Positions 25,121 to 34,847 of a stretch of 64,000 bases of DNA are shown here, in pieces. Position numbers and translations under genes: made by a program. The stretch covers positions 23,383-87,382 of the forward strand of contig NZ_RAVW01000001.1 of NCBI RefSeq assembly GCF_003611585.1. The letters are read 5' to 3'. This DNA comes from Corallococcus exercitus (GTDB lineage Bacteria; Myxococcota; Myxococcia; Myxococcales; Myxococcaceae). The notes beneath the pieces are model-generated. The model was not told the DNA's origin. It ran no database searches and saw nothing but the letters and a program-made list of their open reading frames with translations. Positions within the stretch are counted from its first letter, which is position 1. Every line of letters begins with the position of its first letter.

Positions 25121-26584
25121 TCAGATGAGTTCCAGGTAGCGCTCCAGCTCCCAGGAGGTGACCGCCCGCTCGTACTGGCGCACCTCCCACTCGCGGGTGC
25201 GCACGAAATGGTCGACGAAGCCCTCGCCCAGGATTTCGCGGGCGCGCTCGCTGTTCTTGAGCAGCGCCACCGCGTCCTTCAGGTTGCGGGGCAGCGGCTT
25301 GGTGTTCTTCGCCTCGTAGGCGTTGGACAGCACGGGCGCGGGCGGCTCGATTTCGTTCTCGATGCCCCACAGGCCCGCGGCCAGGCTCACCGCCATGCCG
25401 ATGTACGCGTTCATGTCCGCGCCCAGCTGGCGGTACTCGATGCGCATGGACTTGCCGCTGTCGCCGATGACGCGGATGGCGCAGGTGCGGTTCTCCAGGC
25501 CCCACGTCGCGGTGGTGGGCGCCCAGGTGTTCTCCACGCTGCGCTTGTAGCTGTTGATGGTGGGCCAGTAGAGCGCCGTCAACTCCGGCATCAGCGCCAC
25601 CTGCCCGCCGATGTAGTGCCGCATCAGCTTGCTCATCCCGTGCTTCTGCGACGGGTCGTGGAAGAGGTTCTCCTCCCCCTTCAGGTTCCACAGCGACTGG
25701 TGCACGTGGCCGGAGCAGCCCGGCAGCTTCGGGTCCACCTTGGCCATGAAGCACGCGGACACGCCGTGCTTCGCGCAGATCTCCTTCACCACCGTCTTGA
25801 AGAGCGCCGCGCGGTCCGCCGCCAGCTCCAGCGTGTCGTAGCGGATGGCGGCCTCGAAGACGCCGGGGCCCGTCTCCGTGTGGAAGCCCTCGATGTTGAG
25901 CCCGTACGCGTTGCACCCATCGATGAGCGCGTGCACCAGCGGCGCGTTCATGGACGTGCGCAGCCACGAGTAGCCGAACATGCCCGGCGTCAGCGGCGTG
26001 AGGTTCTGGAAGCCCTTCTCATGCAGGCTCTGCGGGCCCTCCTTGAAGAGGAAGAACTCGTACTCGGCGCCGAACTTGGGCAGGAAGCCCAGCTTGCGCG
26101 CGCGCTGGCCCATCTTCTGGAGCAGCTGGCGGGGGCTCGCCTCGAAGGGCGTGCCGTCCGGGTTCACGAAGTCCAGGAGGAACGCCGCGGTGTCCGGCTC
26201 CCACGGGATGATTCGCGCGGTGGACAGGTCCACCTTCGCGGGCGTGTCCGGGTAGCCCGTGTGCCAGCCCGTGACCTTGGTGTTGTCCAGCAGCTCGTCG
26301 CCCAGGTCCCAGCCGAAGACGACGTCGCAGAAGCCCATGTTGCTCTTCGCGGCGCTGTAGAACTTCTCCAGCGAGACGTACTTGCCGCGGAAGACGCCAT
26401 CCACGTCGATGGCGCCCAGCTTCACCTTGCGGACGCCCTTCTCGTCCATCCAGCGGCGCAGGGAGTCCATGTCCCCCTGCTGTCCGGGCACCGCGCGCGG
26501 CCCACCCTCGCTTCGCTCCTTCGCGCGAGCCCGGCGGGCCATCGCCGGATGGGTGAGCACCTTGGCCTTGGGACGCGACGCCAT
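25121..26584 (-). CDS. Glutamine synthetase-like gamma-glutamyl ligase (PuuA/GlnA4-like)
   Basis: 487-residue member of the GS superfamily: ATP-grasp-like catalytic segments FGAEYEFFLFKEG, LPGCSGHVHQSLW, TINSYKRS, TWGLENRTCAIR and MRIEYRQLGADMNAY correspond to the metal, ATP and glutamate sites. The motifs differ from housekeeping GlnA, and there is no recognisable adenylylation Tyr segment, so an amine other than ammonia is the likely acceptor. ATG 26584 has AAGGAAGG before it; ATG 26608 lacks one. Flanked by aldehyde and alcohol dehydrogenases and divergent from an amidotransferase, it fits a gamma-glutamylation route for putrescine or ethanolamine. Confidence 0.85.
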   Translation of the reverse strand: MASRPKAKVLTHPAMARRARAKERSEGGPRAVPGQQGDMDSLRRWMDEKGVRKVKLGAIDVDGVFRGKYVSLEKFYSAAKSNMGFCDVVFGWDLGDELLDNTKVTGWHTGYPDTPAKVDLSTARIIPWEPDTAAFLLDFVNPDGTPFEASPRQLLQKMGQRARKLGFLPKFGAEYEFFLFKEGPQSLHEKGFQNLTPLTPGMFGYSWLRTSMNAPLVHALIDGCNAYGLNIEGFHTETGPGVFEAAIRYDTLELAADRAALFKTVVKEICAKHGVSACFMAKVDPKLPGCSGHVHQSLWNLKGEENLFHDPSQKHGMSKLMRHYIGGQVALMPELTALYWPTINSYKRSVENTWAPTTATWGLENRTCAIRVIGDSGKSMRIEYRQLGADMNAYIGMAVSLAAGLWGIENEIEPPAPVLSNAYEAKNTKPLPRNLKDAVALLKNSERAREILGEGFVDHFVRTREWEVRQYERAVTSWELERYLELI

Positions 26585-26651
26585 CGGGACCTTCCTTTTC
26601 TTCGTCATGCGGCGGTGGAGCAGTGAATGGAAAGGAGCGCGCGGCTTCGCG

Positions 26652-28139
26652 TCAGGGGGACGGCAGCTTCGTCCACACGGCCTTCGTCTGGAGGTAGCCG
26701 TCCAGCGCGTGGTGGCCCAGGTCCTTGCCCCAGCCGGATTCCTTGTAGCCACCGAAGGGCGCCGCGTCGTCGAACTCGTTGAAGCAGTTGATCCACACCA
26801 CGCCGCTCTTCACCTGCTTCGCCAGCGCGTGCGCCTTGGCCACGTCACCCGTCCAGATGGACGCGGCCAGGCCGTACTGCGTGCTGTTGGCCAGCGCGAT
26901 GGCCTCCGCGTCGTCGCGGAAGCGCAGGCAGCTGAGCACCGGGCCGAAAATCTCTTCCTGGGCGATCTTCATGTCCGGCTTCACGTCGCCGAAGATGGTG
27001 GGCTTCACGAAGCAGCCCTTCGCCTTGAAGCCCTCCGTGTCACGGCCGCCGCCCGCGAGCAGCTTCGCACCCTGCTGCTTGCCGCTCTCGATGTAGCCCA
27101 GCACCACGTCCATCTGCTTCTGGCTCACCAGCGCGCCCATCTCCGTGGACGCGTCCAGCGGGTCGCCCACCTTCATGGTGCCGGCCTTCTGCGCCAGCTT
27201 CGCGACGAACGCCTCGTAGGCCTTCTCGTGCACCAGCACGCGGCTGCCCGCGTTGCACGTCTCACCCTTGTTGCCGAAGATGCCCCAGAAGCACGCCTCC
27301 ACCGCGCGGTCGAAGTCCGCGTCCGGGAAGATGATCTGCGGGCTCTTGCCGCCCAGCTCCAACGTCAGCTTCTTCAGGTTGCTGGCGGCGGACGCCTGGA
27401 GCAGCCGGCGCGCGGTGCGGCCGGAGCCAGTGAACGAAATCTTGTCCACGTCCGGGTGCCGGGCAATCGCCTCGCCCGCGGGGTCGCCCAGGCCCGTCAC
27501 CACGTTGATGACGCCGGGCGGGAAGCCCGCCTCCAGCGCCAGTGCGCCCAGCTTCAGCGCGGTGAGCGGCGTGTACTCGGACGGCTTCACCACCACCGTG
27601 CAGCCGGAGGCCAGCGCGGGGCCCAGCTTCCAGCCCAGCATGCACGTGGGGTAGTTCCACGGCACGATGACGCCCACCACGCCCACCGGCTCCTTGAGCG
27701 CGTAGGTGTGGAAGGGGCCGTCCACGGGCAGCACTTCACCCAGGATGGTGCTGGCCAGGTCCGCGAAGTTCGCGAGCGTCGCGGCGCCCGGTGCCACGTC
27801 GCCCCGGATGGCGTCCTTGAACGTCTTGCCGTTGTTCATCGACTCGACGAGCGCGAACTCCTCGCGGCGCTCGTAGAGCAGGTCCGCCAGCTTGCGGATG
27901 AGCTTGCCGCGCTCGCGGCCGGTCATCTTCCCCCACGGCCCGGATTCAAAGGCGCGGCGCGCGGCCTTCACCGCGCGGTCCACGTCCGCGGCGGTGCCGG
28001 CGGGTACGTCCGCCAGCTTCTGGCCGGTGGCGGGATTGGTCACCGCGAAGGTGCCCCCTTCGATGGGATCCACCTGCTGCCCATCGATGAGCAGCTTGAG
28101 CACAGGGAGCTTGGGAGTGAGCGAACGAGCGTCGGTCAT
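26652..28139 (-). CDS. Aldehyde dehydrogenase (PuuC/betaine-aldehyde type)
   Basis: 495-residue NAD(P)-dependent enzyme oxidising an aldehyde to an acid. The motifs are VPWNYPTCMLGWKLGPAL, TGSGRTARRLL, the catalytic Glu in LELGGKSPQII and the catalytic Cys in NKGETCNAGSRVLV, with EEIFGPVLSCLRF near the end. Length is normal for the class 1/2/9 family. ATG 28139 has GAGG upstream. It is first in the operon, 67 nt before the glutamine-synthetase-like gene, and is divergent from the amidotransferase gene with an 88-nt shared promoter region. Confidence 0.93.
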   Translation of the reverse strand: MTDARSLTPKLPVLKLLIDGQQVDPIEGGTFAVTNPATGQKLADVPAGTAADVDRAVKAARRAFESGPWGKMTGRERGKLIRKLADLLYERREEFALVESMNNGKTFKDAIRGDVAPGAATLANFADLASTILGEVLPVDGPFHTYALKEPVGVVGVIVPWNYPTCMLGWKLGPALASGCTVVVKPSEYTPLTALKLGALALEAGFPPGVINVVTGLGDPAGEAIARHPDVDKISFTGSGRTARRLLQASAASNLKKLTLELGGKSPQIIFPDADFDRAVEACFWGIFGNKGETCNAGSRVLVHEKAYEAFVAKLAQKAGTMKVGDPLDASTEMGALVSQKQMDVVLGYIESGKQQGAKLLAGGGRDTEGFKAKGCFVKPTIFGDVKPDMKIAQEEIFGPVLSCLRFRDDAEAIALANSTQYGLAASIWTGDVAKAHALAKQVKSGVVWINCFNEFDDAAPFGGYKESGWGKDLGHHALDGYLQTKAVWTKLPSP

Positions 28140-28227
28140 GGCGAAGCCTCGGGTGAGCACGGCGCGCGAGCGACCTGGAAGTGGCGGGCACCGGACACGG
28201 ACGGCACGACACGGTAGGAATGAGGGC

Positions 28228-28986
28228 ATGACGCGGCAAGCTGCCCCCATGAAGAACGTCCTCCTGCTGAAAGCCGGCGACGCGGCGCACTCCGTCCAGC
28301 TCTCCGTGGGCGACTACGAGCGGTGGTTTCTGCAAACCATTGGACTGTCCGGTCAGCGCTTCGACATCTTGCCCGTGCACAAGGGCGCGCCCCTGCCGAA
28401 GGACGCGAAGGGCTACGACGCGGTGATGATGACGGGCTCGCCCCTGTCCGTGACGCAGCGCGAGCCGTGGATGGAGCGCGCGGGCGCCTTCATGGTGGAG
28501 GCGGGCGAGCAGGGCGTCCCCGTGCTCGGCGTGTGCTTTGGCCAACAGCTGCTCGCCGAGGCCTACGGCGGCAAGGTGGCGCGCAACCCCAACGGCCGCG
28601 AGACGGGCACCGTGGAGGTGACGCTCTCACCCGAGGGCCGCGCGGATCCGCTGTTCACCGGCCTGCCGGAGCGCTTCGCCGTGCAGGCGACCCACGAGGA
28701 CATCGTCTCCCGGCTGCCGGAGGGCACCACGGTGCTCGCGGGCAATGCCAACACCGCGAACCAGGCGCTCGCGTTCCGCCCCAACGTGCGCGGCGTGCAG
28801 TTCCACCCGGAGATGCCCACGGACGCCATGCGCGCGGTCATCCTCGCCCGCGAGGAGAAGCTGGACGCGCTCGCGCGCGAGAGGGGCGTCCCGGAGGGCG
28901 AGTACGTCCCCCGGCTGCTGTCCGGCATCACCCCGACGCCGCTCGCGCACCGGGTGCTGATGAACTTCCTCCAACACTTCACCTGA
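28228..28986 (+). CDS. Class I glutamine amidotransferase (GMP synthase-like), possible gamma-glutamyl hydrolase
   Basis: 252-residue protein with the class I amidotransferase fold. The nucleophile elbow is GVCFGQQLLAEAYGG (Cys) and the second site is GVQFHPEMP (His and Glu), so the triad is complete. No synthetase domain is attached. Free-standing members include PuuD, which hydrolyses gamma-glutamyl-GABA, and its position next to the gamma-glutamyl ligase operon suggests a similar final step (inference). ATG 28228 is favoured by an AGGA upstream; ATG 28249 (MKNVLLL) is an alternative. Confidence 0.85.
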   Translation: MTRQAAPMKNVLLLKAGDAAHSVQLSVGDYERWFLQTIGLSGQRFDILPVHKGAPLPKDAKGYDAVMMTGSPLSVTQREPWMERAGAFMVEAGEQGVPVLGVCFGQQLLAEAYGGKVARNPNGRETGTVEVTLSPEGRADPLFTGLPERFAVQATHEDIVSRLPEGTTVLAGNANTANQALAFRPNVRGVQFHPEMPTDAMRAVILAREEKLDALARERGVPEGEYVPRLLSGITPTPLAHRVLMNFLQHFT

Positions 28987-29134
28987 CCGGACCTTCCGGA
29001 TTCGGCCTGACGGACGCGCGAAAGCGGACAGACGCCGCGCGCGGATCCGGGCCGGGGGGCGGGGCGCTCCCTAGCTTTGCCCCGTGGTTCCGGACGGCGG
29101 TCCAAGCACCGTCCAGGAGGGACGGGGGCTGGGG

Positions 29135-29965
29135 ATGAATCCGTTCGTGATGCAGTACCGGAAGCTGAAGTGCCATCTGAGGTACCTGGCCAGCTACGTG
29201 GATCTGGATCCACGCGGCAACCAGGTCGTGCGCCGCACGGACTTCAAGCACTGCCAGAAGCCGGTGCTCCTCCTGCACGGCTTCTTCAGCACGCGCCGCG
29301 TCCTGGAGGTGCTGGAGCACCGCCTGCGCCGCGAGGGCTACTGCGTCTGGTCCATCCACCTGGGCGGCACGATGGACCGCTTCAACACGCACCGCATCGA
29401 CGAGCTGGCGCAGAAGGTGCGCGGCAAGGTGGACCGGCTCTACGAGCGCCACCCGGGCATGGGGCCGCTCACCATCATCGGCCACTCCAAGGGCGGCCTC
29501 ATCGGCACGTACTACGTGAAGCGGCTGGGCGGCGACGCGCGCGTGAAGAGCCTCATCACGCTGGGCACGCCGCACCGGGGCACGCGCATGGCCTACCTGG
29601 GCTGCGCGACGCTGGGCTGGTTCAGCCGCAGCATGTGGCAGCTCACGCCGACGTCGCGCTTCATCAAGGACCTGAGCGTGGGCGCCTTCCCGCGCCACGT
29701 GCGGCTCACGTCCATCTACTCGCGCGACGACGTCATCGCGCGCTACCCCTCCTCCGTGCTGGACGTGGACGGCCAGCCCAACGTCTTCAACGTGGAGCTG
29801 TCCGGCGTGGTGCCGCACGGCGAGCTGCTCACGCGCCGGGCCGTGTGGGAGGTCATCCAGCGCGAGCTGGCCCTGGGCTATGCTGACGCGCCGGTGTCCA
29901 CGCCTGTCGTGGCACTGCCGTCCCCTCCCCTTCCGGTGGCCCTGTCCGCCGCCGCCAGCCCCTGA
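29135..29965 (+). CDS. Alpha/beta hydrolase, triacylglycerol lipase-like
   Basis: 276-residue hydrolase. An early oxyanion motif (PVLLLHGFFSTRRVLEVLE) and the nucleophile elbow IGHSKGGLIGTYYVK (Ser in GHSKG) are followed by LITLGTPHRGTRMAY and the late Asp/His region (IYSRDDVIA, VPHGELL). This is the EstA/LipA-type lipase layout. No signal peptide is seen, so the enzyme appears cytoplasmic or is exported by another route. The final 30 residues are Pro/Ala-rich. GTG 29084 is an alternative start. It is 3 nt from the next gene, so the two form an operon. Confidence 0.83.
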   Translation: MNPFVMQYRKLKCHLRYLASYVDLDPRGNQVVRRTDFKHCQKPVLLLHGFFSTRRVLEVLEHRLRREGYCVWSIHLGGTMDRFNTHRIDELAQKVRGKVDRLYERHPGMGPLTIIGHSKGGLIGTYYVKRLGGDARVKSLITLGTPHRGTRMAYLGCATLGWFSRSMWQLTPTSRFIKDLSVGAFPRHVRLTSIYSRDDVIARYPSSVLDVDGQPNVFNVELSGVVPHGELLTRRAVWEVIQRELALGYADAPVSTPVVALPSPPLPVALSAAASP

Positions 29966-29968
29966 CAC

Positions 29969-30430
29969 ATGCCCTCGCGCTGGGACCACCTCTTCGACCT
30001 CAAGCCCGTCACCCTCGTGGACCACCTGCTGGAGGAGGTGGCACGGCTGCTCGCCAAGGACCTGGAGTCCTGGCCCCCGCCGGTGCAGGACCTGGACCCT
30101 GCGACCCTGGGCGAGTTCGCCCCGCTGTTCCAGGAGGCCACCCAGCGCCCGGACGCGGTCGTCTACACGGAGGCCCTGCGTCTGGCGAGGTGGGACCTGG
30201 CCCGCGAGTTCGACGCCTTCGACGAGTACGTCCGCAACAAGCGCTACCTGGAGCGGGGCCTCACCGCCGACGACCGCGTCCCCCTGCTCTTCCTCACGCG
30301 CTGGCTCACCGAGCAGATGCTGGGCCTGGGAGAGGCCACCCAGGGCCGTATCAAGCGCCCCCTGATGCGCGACTGCCTGGACCGGCTGGAGGCCCGGCTC
30401 TCCGACAGGACCCGGCTGCCCCAGGCCTGA
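29969..30430 (+). CDS. Hypothetical protein, operonic with lipase
   Basis: 153-residue soluble protein that I do not recognise. It is rich in predicted helix (VDHLLEEVARLLAKDLESW, FDAFDEYVRNKRYLERG, LLFLTRWLTEQMLGLGE) with no signal peptide or cysteines. It follows the lipase stop by 3 nt and ends at a hairpin, so it is probably co-transcribed with the lipase. A chaperone or accessory role is only a guess from context. Confidence 0.7.
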   Translation: MPSRWDHLFDLKPVTLVDHLLEEVARLLAKDLESWPPPVQDLDPATLGEFAPLFQEATQRPDAVVYTEALRLARWDLAREFDAFDEYVRNKRYLERGLTADDRVPLLFLTRWLTEQMLGLGEATQGRIKRPLMRDCLDRLEARLSDRTRLPQA

Positions 30431-30451
30431 AGCCCGGACGTGCCCCGGGCT
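30431..30451 (+). terminator. Hairpin directly after the lipase operon
   Basis: AGCCCGG (30431-30437), a 7-nt loop and CCGGGCT (30445-30451) form a perfect 7-bp stem beginning right after the stop codon. There is no T-tract, as is common in this GC-rich window. Confidence 0.5.
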
Positions 30452-30576
30452 GGCTGGCCGCCTGCCCTGTCCCAGGAGGCGTTCCAGACCCTTGGGGAGC
30501 ATAGGAGCCCGGTCCCGCGGGAAGGTTTCCCGGGGGTGCTTGTCAGGAGGGAGGCTGCTGCCCTAAGCCCGGGTCC

Positions 30577-31794
30577 ATGTCGCAGCCCGTGGAAGCCACC
30601 GCCCCCGACGAACGCCGCAAGCGCCTCTTCCTCCTCGCGGGGTTGTGGTTGGCCATCGCGGTGACGCTGTTCGCCCTGCGCTCGGTGGTGATGCCCTTCG
30701 CGGGCGCCGCGCTCATCGCGTACCTGGTGCAGCCGCTGGTGGCGCGCATCACGCGGCTGAAGGTGGCCGGCCGCTATGTGCCGCGCTGGGTGGCCATCCT
30801 CGCCATCTACGCGGTGTTCTTCTGCGCCGTATACCTCTTCTTCGTCGCGCTGGTGCCGCAGCTCTACCGCGAGGTGGTGCGCATCAGCCGTGAGATGGCG
30901 GCCTTCGCCGGCGCGCTCACGCCGGAGCACGTGCAGACGCTCGCGCAGCGCGCGGAGACGTGGCTCAACGTGTACGGCATCCCCGTGGCGCTGTCGGACC
31001 GGGCCATGGAGGGCGCGGCGGGTTCCAACGGCGGCTTCAGCCTGGCGCTGGACCTGGAGCAGATGCTCACCGACGCGGTGGCGCGCGCGACGTCGCTCGC
31101 GAAGGAGAACCTGGCGGACATCGTCAACGTGTCGCGCCGCATCGTCACGGAGGTGCTGGCCGGCGTCTTCATGGTGTTCTTCATCCTGATGGTCGCCGCG
31201 TTCTTCTCCATCGACGCGCAGGCCATCCGCCGCTACTTCGGCACGCTCGTCCCCGCGGAGTTCCTGCCGGACGCGAAGACGCTGGTGGCGCGCATCGACA
31301 AGTCGCTGTCCGGCGTGGTGCGCGGCCAGTTCACCATCTGCCTGGTGAACGGCGGCCTCACGCTGGTGGGCCTGCTCCTGTTCGGCGTGAAGTTCGCCTT
31401 CCTGCTGGCCACCATCGCCACGCTCTTCAGCCTCATCCCCATCTTCGGCACCATCATCAGCTCGGTGCCCATCGTCCTCATCGCGCTGGCGGACGGCTTC
31501 CAGAAGGGCTTCGCGCTCCTCCTGTGGATCATCGGCATCCACGCGCTGGAGGCGTACTTCCTCAACCCGAAGATCATGGGCGAGGCCGCGCGCATCCACC
31601 CCGTGGTGGTGGCCTTCTCCCTCATCGCGGGCGAGAAGCTCTTCGGCCTCTGGGGCGCGCTGTTCGCGGTGCCGGTGGCCTCCATCGCGGTGGCCTGCTT
31701 CGACTACGCGCGCCTCAAGGCGCAGCCGCCCCCGCTGCTGGCCGCGCCCACGCAGCAGGCGGTCGCCTCCACGGACGCGGCCCCCGCGGCCTGA
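30577..31794 (+). CDS. AI-2E family transporter (PerM/TqsA family)
   Basis: 405-residue polytopic membrane protein with about eight helices, two near the N-terminus, a central soluble region, and a cluster at the C-terminal half. The family signature GVVRGQFTICLVNGGLTLVG and the late IFGTIISSVPIVLIALADG, LEAYFLNPKIMG and HPVVVAFSLIAGEKLFGLWG match AI-2E/PerM permeases. Substrates of this family are diverse (AI-2, ions, small organics), so transport of autoinducer-2 should not be assumed. ATG 30577. It stands alone. Confidence 0.88.
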   Translation: MSQPVEATAPDERRKRLFLLAGLWLAIAVTLFALRSVVMPFAGAALIAYLVQPLVARITRLKVAGRYVPRWVAILAIYAVFFCAVYLFFVALVPQLYREVVRISREMAAFAGALTPEHVQTLAQRAETWLNVYGIPVALSDRAMEGAAGSNGGFSLALDLEQMLTDAVARATSLAKENLADIVNVSRRIVTEVLAGVFMVFFILMVAAFFSIDAQAIRRYFGTLVPAEFLPDAKTLVARIDKSLSGVVRGQFTICLVNGGLTLVGLLLFGVKFAFLLATIATLFSLIPIFGTIISSVPIVLIALADGFQKGFALLLWIIGIHALEAYFLNPKIMGEAARIHPVVVAFSLIAGEKLFGLWGALFAVPVASIAVACFDYARLKAQPPPLLAAPTQQAVASTDAAPAA

Positions 31795-31905
31795 GCCCCG
31801 AAGCGTCCACCGGTGGAAACCGGGGGCCGGCTCCCACTTTCCCCCCTGGCCATCCCGGGGGTGAGTGACTAATTCCACGCACTCCTCCGCATCTGAGGAC
31901 GTGTG

Positions 31906-34470
31906 ATGCCCCCCAGCCCCTCACCGGCCCCGGACTACCGGAGCCTGTTCGAAGCCTCTCCCAACCCGTACCTGGTGCTGACGCCGGGGTTCGTCATCGT
32001 CGCGGTGACGGACTCCTACCTGCGCGCCACGGGGACGCGGCGCGAGGACATCCTGGGCCGCCACATCTTCGACGTCTTCCCGGACAACCCCCAGGAAGCG
32101 GGGGCCAGTGGGGTGACCAACCTGCGCGCGTCGCTGGAGCGCGTGGTGAAGACGGGCACCCCGGACGCGATGGCGGTCCAGAAGTACGACATCCCCCGGC
32201 GCCAGGAGGCCGACGGCAGCTTCGAGCTGCGCTACTGGAGCCCGCTGAACACCCCGGTGTTCGGCCAGGACGGCACGCTGAGCCACATCATCCACCGCGT
32301 GGAGGACGTCACCGACTACATCCACCAGAAACACCCGGACGACGAGCAGAGCCGCCAGCACGCCGCGCTCCGCGCCCGCGCGGATGAGATGGAGGGTGAA
32401 ATCTTCCGGCGGGCCCAGCAGATCCAAGAGGCCAACCAGCAGCTGCGCGTCGCGAACGAGCAACTGGGAGAGCTGGACCGGCTCAAGTCGGAGTTCTTCG
32501 CCAACGTCAGCCACGAGTTCCGCACGCCGCTGACGCTGATGCTGGGCCCCACGGAGGACCTGCTCGCGGGCCGCGCGGGCCCGCTGTCGGACGAGGTCCG
32601 CAAGGAGATGGAGCGGGTGCACCGCAACGCCGGGCGCCTGCTCAAGCTGGTGAACGCGCTCCTGGACCTGTCCAAGCTGGAGGCGGGCCCCAAGGAGGAG
32701 CGCTTCGTGCCCGCGGACCTGTCCGCGCTGACGAAGGACGCGGCCGCCAGCTTCCGCTCCGCCATGGAGCGCGCGGGTCTGAAGCTCACGGTGGACTGCC
32801 CGCCCCTGTCCCAGCCCGTCTACGTGGCGCCGGACCTGTGGGAGCAGATCGTCCTCAACCTGGTCTCCAACGCGTTCAAGTTCACGCTCCAGGGCGGCGT
32901 CACGCTGCGCCTGCGCGAGTCCGGGCAGCGGGTGACGCTGGAGGTGGAGGACACCGGCGCGGGCATCCCCGCGCACGAACTGCCCCGCCTCTTCGAGCGC
33001 TTCCACCGCGTGCCGGGCTCGCCGTCGCGCACCGTCGAAGGCAGCGGCATCGGGCTCGCGCTGGTGCAGGAGTTCGCGCGGCTGCACGGTGGCGCCGTGT
33101 CCGCGCGCAGCACGGAGGGCGAAGGCAGCGTCTTCACCGTGGAGCTGCCCCTGGGCCACGCGCACCTGCCACCGGAGCGCATCCGCACCACCGCCCGGCC
33201 GCGCTCCGCCGCGCGCGAGGCCACGTCGGCCTACGTCGAGGAAGCGCTGCTGTGGAGCGCCACCAAGCCCAAGGACCGCACGCAGTCCTCGCACCAGCAC
33301 CCGCAGTCCGCGGACGGCCATGCCGCGAACCCAGCGCCACGCGCGCGCATCCTGCTGGTGGACGACAACCGGGACATGCGCGACTACATCCAGCGCGTGC
33401 TCTCCCCCGAGTACGAGGTGGAGGCGGTGACGGATGGCCTGAAGGGCCTGGAGTCCGCGCTGGCCCGGCCCCCGGACCTGGTGCTGTCCGACGTGATGAT
33501 GCCGAAGCTGGACGGCATGGGCCTGCTGAAGGCCCTGCGCGCCGCGCCCACCACGCGCGAGCTGCCCATCCTGCTGCTGTCCGCGAAGGCCGGTGAGGAG
33601 GCCACGGTGCAGGGCCTGACGTCCGGCGCGGACGACTACCTGGTGAAGCCCTTCTCCGCCGGAGAGCTGCTCGCGCGTATCGCGTCCAACCTGAAGCTCG
33701 CGAGGATGCGCGGGGAGATGGCCGATGAGCGCGCGCGCGCGGAGAGCCTGGCCGAAGCGCTGCGCGCCCGGGATGACTTCCTCTCCGTGGCGGCGCACGA
33801 GCTGCGCACGCCGCTGGCGGCCTTCCAGCTGCACCTGGAGCTGGTGGAGCGCGGCCTGGGCCGGGACGCGCCGCCCAAGGCGCTGGAGCGCCTGAAGCAG
33901 GCCCGGTCCTTCATCCGCCGGCTGGCCATGCTCGTGGACGTGCTGATGGACGTGTCGCAGATCACCAGCGGCCGGCTGAAGCTCACCCGAACGGACGTGG
34001 ACCTGGGCGACCTGCTGGTGGAGGTGACGCGCTTCGCGGAAGAAGAAGCGCGCCGCGACGGCACGCCCCTCACCGTGGACGTGAAAGGCCCGGTGATGGG
34101 CACCTTCGACCCGTCACGCATCTCGCAGGTGGTGCACAACCTGGTCGCCAACGCGCTGAAGTTCGGCCGGGGCCGCCCGGTGGACGTGACGTTGCAGCCG
34201 GATGGGGAGGTGGTGCGCCTGTCCGTGGTGGACCACGGCATCGGCATCAAGCCAGAGGACCGCGAGCGCATCTTCGAGCGCTTCGAGCGCGCAGTTTCCA
34301 CGCACCACTACGGCGGCCTGGGCCTGGGGCTCTGGGTGTCGCGCCAGGTGGTGGAGGCGCACCAGGGCCGCATCGACGTGGAGGACACGCCGGGCGGCGG
34401 CACCACCTTCCGCGTGACGCTGCCGTTGAGGGAACCGCCGGTGGACGCGACCGGCGGCCTTCCCAGCTGA
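31906..34470 (+). CDS. Hybrid histidine kinase: PAS - HisKA/HATPase - receiver - HisKA/HATPase
   Basis: 854-residue soluble sensor kinase with two complete kinase modules. Order: PAS-like domain (about 10-130), short coiled coil, HisKA with His203 ([12 protein letters not shown]), HATPase ([26 protein letters not shown]), linker, receiver domain with RILLVDDN and phospho-acceptor Asp529 ([13 protein letters not shown]), then a second HisKA with His631 ([12 protein letters not shown]) and a second HATPase ([21 protein letters not shown]). The receiver placed between two kinases suggests an internal relay. ATG 31906 with GAGGA seven bases upstream is preferred over GTG 31903. No transmembrane segment is present. 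Confidence 0.93.
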   Translation: MPPSPSPAPDYRSLFEASPNPYLVLTPGFVIVAVTDSYLRATGTRREDILGRHIFDVFPDNPQEAGASGVTNLRASLERVVKTGTPDAMAVQKYDIPRRQEADGSFELRYWSPLNTPVFGQDGTLSHIIHRVEDVTDYIHQKHPDDEQSRQHAALRARADEMEGEIFRRAQQIQEANQQLRVANEQLGELDRLKSEFFANVSHEFRTPLTLMLGPTEDLLAGRAGPLSDEVRKEMERVHRNAGRLLKLVNALLDLSKLEAGPKEERFVPADLSALTKDAAASFRSAMERAGLKLTVDCPPLSQPVYVAPDLWEQIVLNLVSNAFKFTLQGGVTLRLRESGQRVTLEVEDTGAGIPAHELPRLFERFHRVPGSPSRTVEGSGIGLALVQEFARLHGGAVSARSTEGEGSVFTVELPLGHAHLPPERIRTTARPRSAAREATSAYVEEALLWSATKPKDRTQSSHQHPQSADGHAANPAPRARILLVDDNRDMRDYIQRVLSPEYEVEAVTDGLKGLESALARPPDLVLSDVMMPKLDGMGLLKALRAAPTTRELPILLLSAKAGEEATVQGLTSGADDYLVKPFSAGELLARIASNLKLARMRGEMADERARAESLAEALRARDDFLSVAAHELRTPLAAFQLHLELVERGLGRDAPPKALERLKQARSFIRRLAMLVDVLMDVSQITSGRLKLTRTDVDLGDLLVEVTRFAEEEARRDGTPLTVDVKGPVMGTFDPSRISQVVHNLVANALKFGRGRPVDVTLQPDGEVVRLSVVDHGIGIKPEDRERIFERFERAVSTHHYGGLGLGLWVSRQVVEAHQGRIDVEDTPGGGTTFRVTLPLREPPVDATGGLPS

Positions 34471-34475
34471 GCTCC

Positions 34476-34495
34476 GGCCGCGGGAGACCGCGGCC
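34476..34495. terminator. Perfect bidirectional hairpin between convergent genes
   Basis: GGCCGCGG (34476-34483), loop GAGA, CCGCGGCC (34488-34495): an 8-bp perfect stem with a stable tetraloop, centred in the 31-nt space between the hybrid kinase and the convergent Cys-rich lipoprotein gene. Confidence 0.7.
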
Positions 34496-34501
34496 GCGCC
34501 A

Positions 34502-34822
34502 CTACTGGCAGGCGGCGGCGCAGCGCGCCTCGCGGCACGTCGGGATGCAGCGGCCGCAGTCCACGCTGTTGGGAGGACACGTGCCGTCGCACCGCACGTT
34601 GGAGCAGTTGGGCCCCACGTCGCGGTGGGTGATGGCGGTGCCCTCACCACAGCACGCGTTCGCGACGCAGTCCGAGTCGTCGTAGCAGACCTGGCTGGAG
34701 AGCACCGGCGGGGTGTCCTCCAGCGGCAGGTCCTCCACCCCGATGTCGCACCCGGCGAGGAAACCCAGGGTGAGGCCCGCGACGGCGCGGGCGACATGAC
34801 ACAGGAGGCGGGCACGACGCAT
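34502..34822 (-). CDS. Small cysteine-rich lipoprotein
   Basis: 106-residue precursor of unknown function. The signal peptide ends in the lipobox FLAGC. The mature part of about 80 residues has twelve further cysteines in a regular pattern (CYDDSDCVANACCGEG, NCSNVRCDGTC, CGRC, CREARCAAAC), which suggests a disulfide-stabilised fold of the kind common in myxobacterial outer lipoproteins. ATG 34822. It lies 25 nt downstream of rho on the same strand and could be read through from it. Confidence 0.75.
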   Translation of the reverse strand: MRRARLLCHVARAVAGLTLGFLAGCDIGVEDLPLEDTPPVLSSQVCYDDSDCVANACCGEGTAITHRDVGPNCSNVRCDGTCPPNSVDCGRCIPTCREARCAAACQ

Positions 34823-34847
34823 GTGGGGCTCCTTGGGCCGGAGGTGA

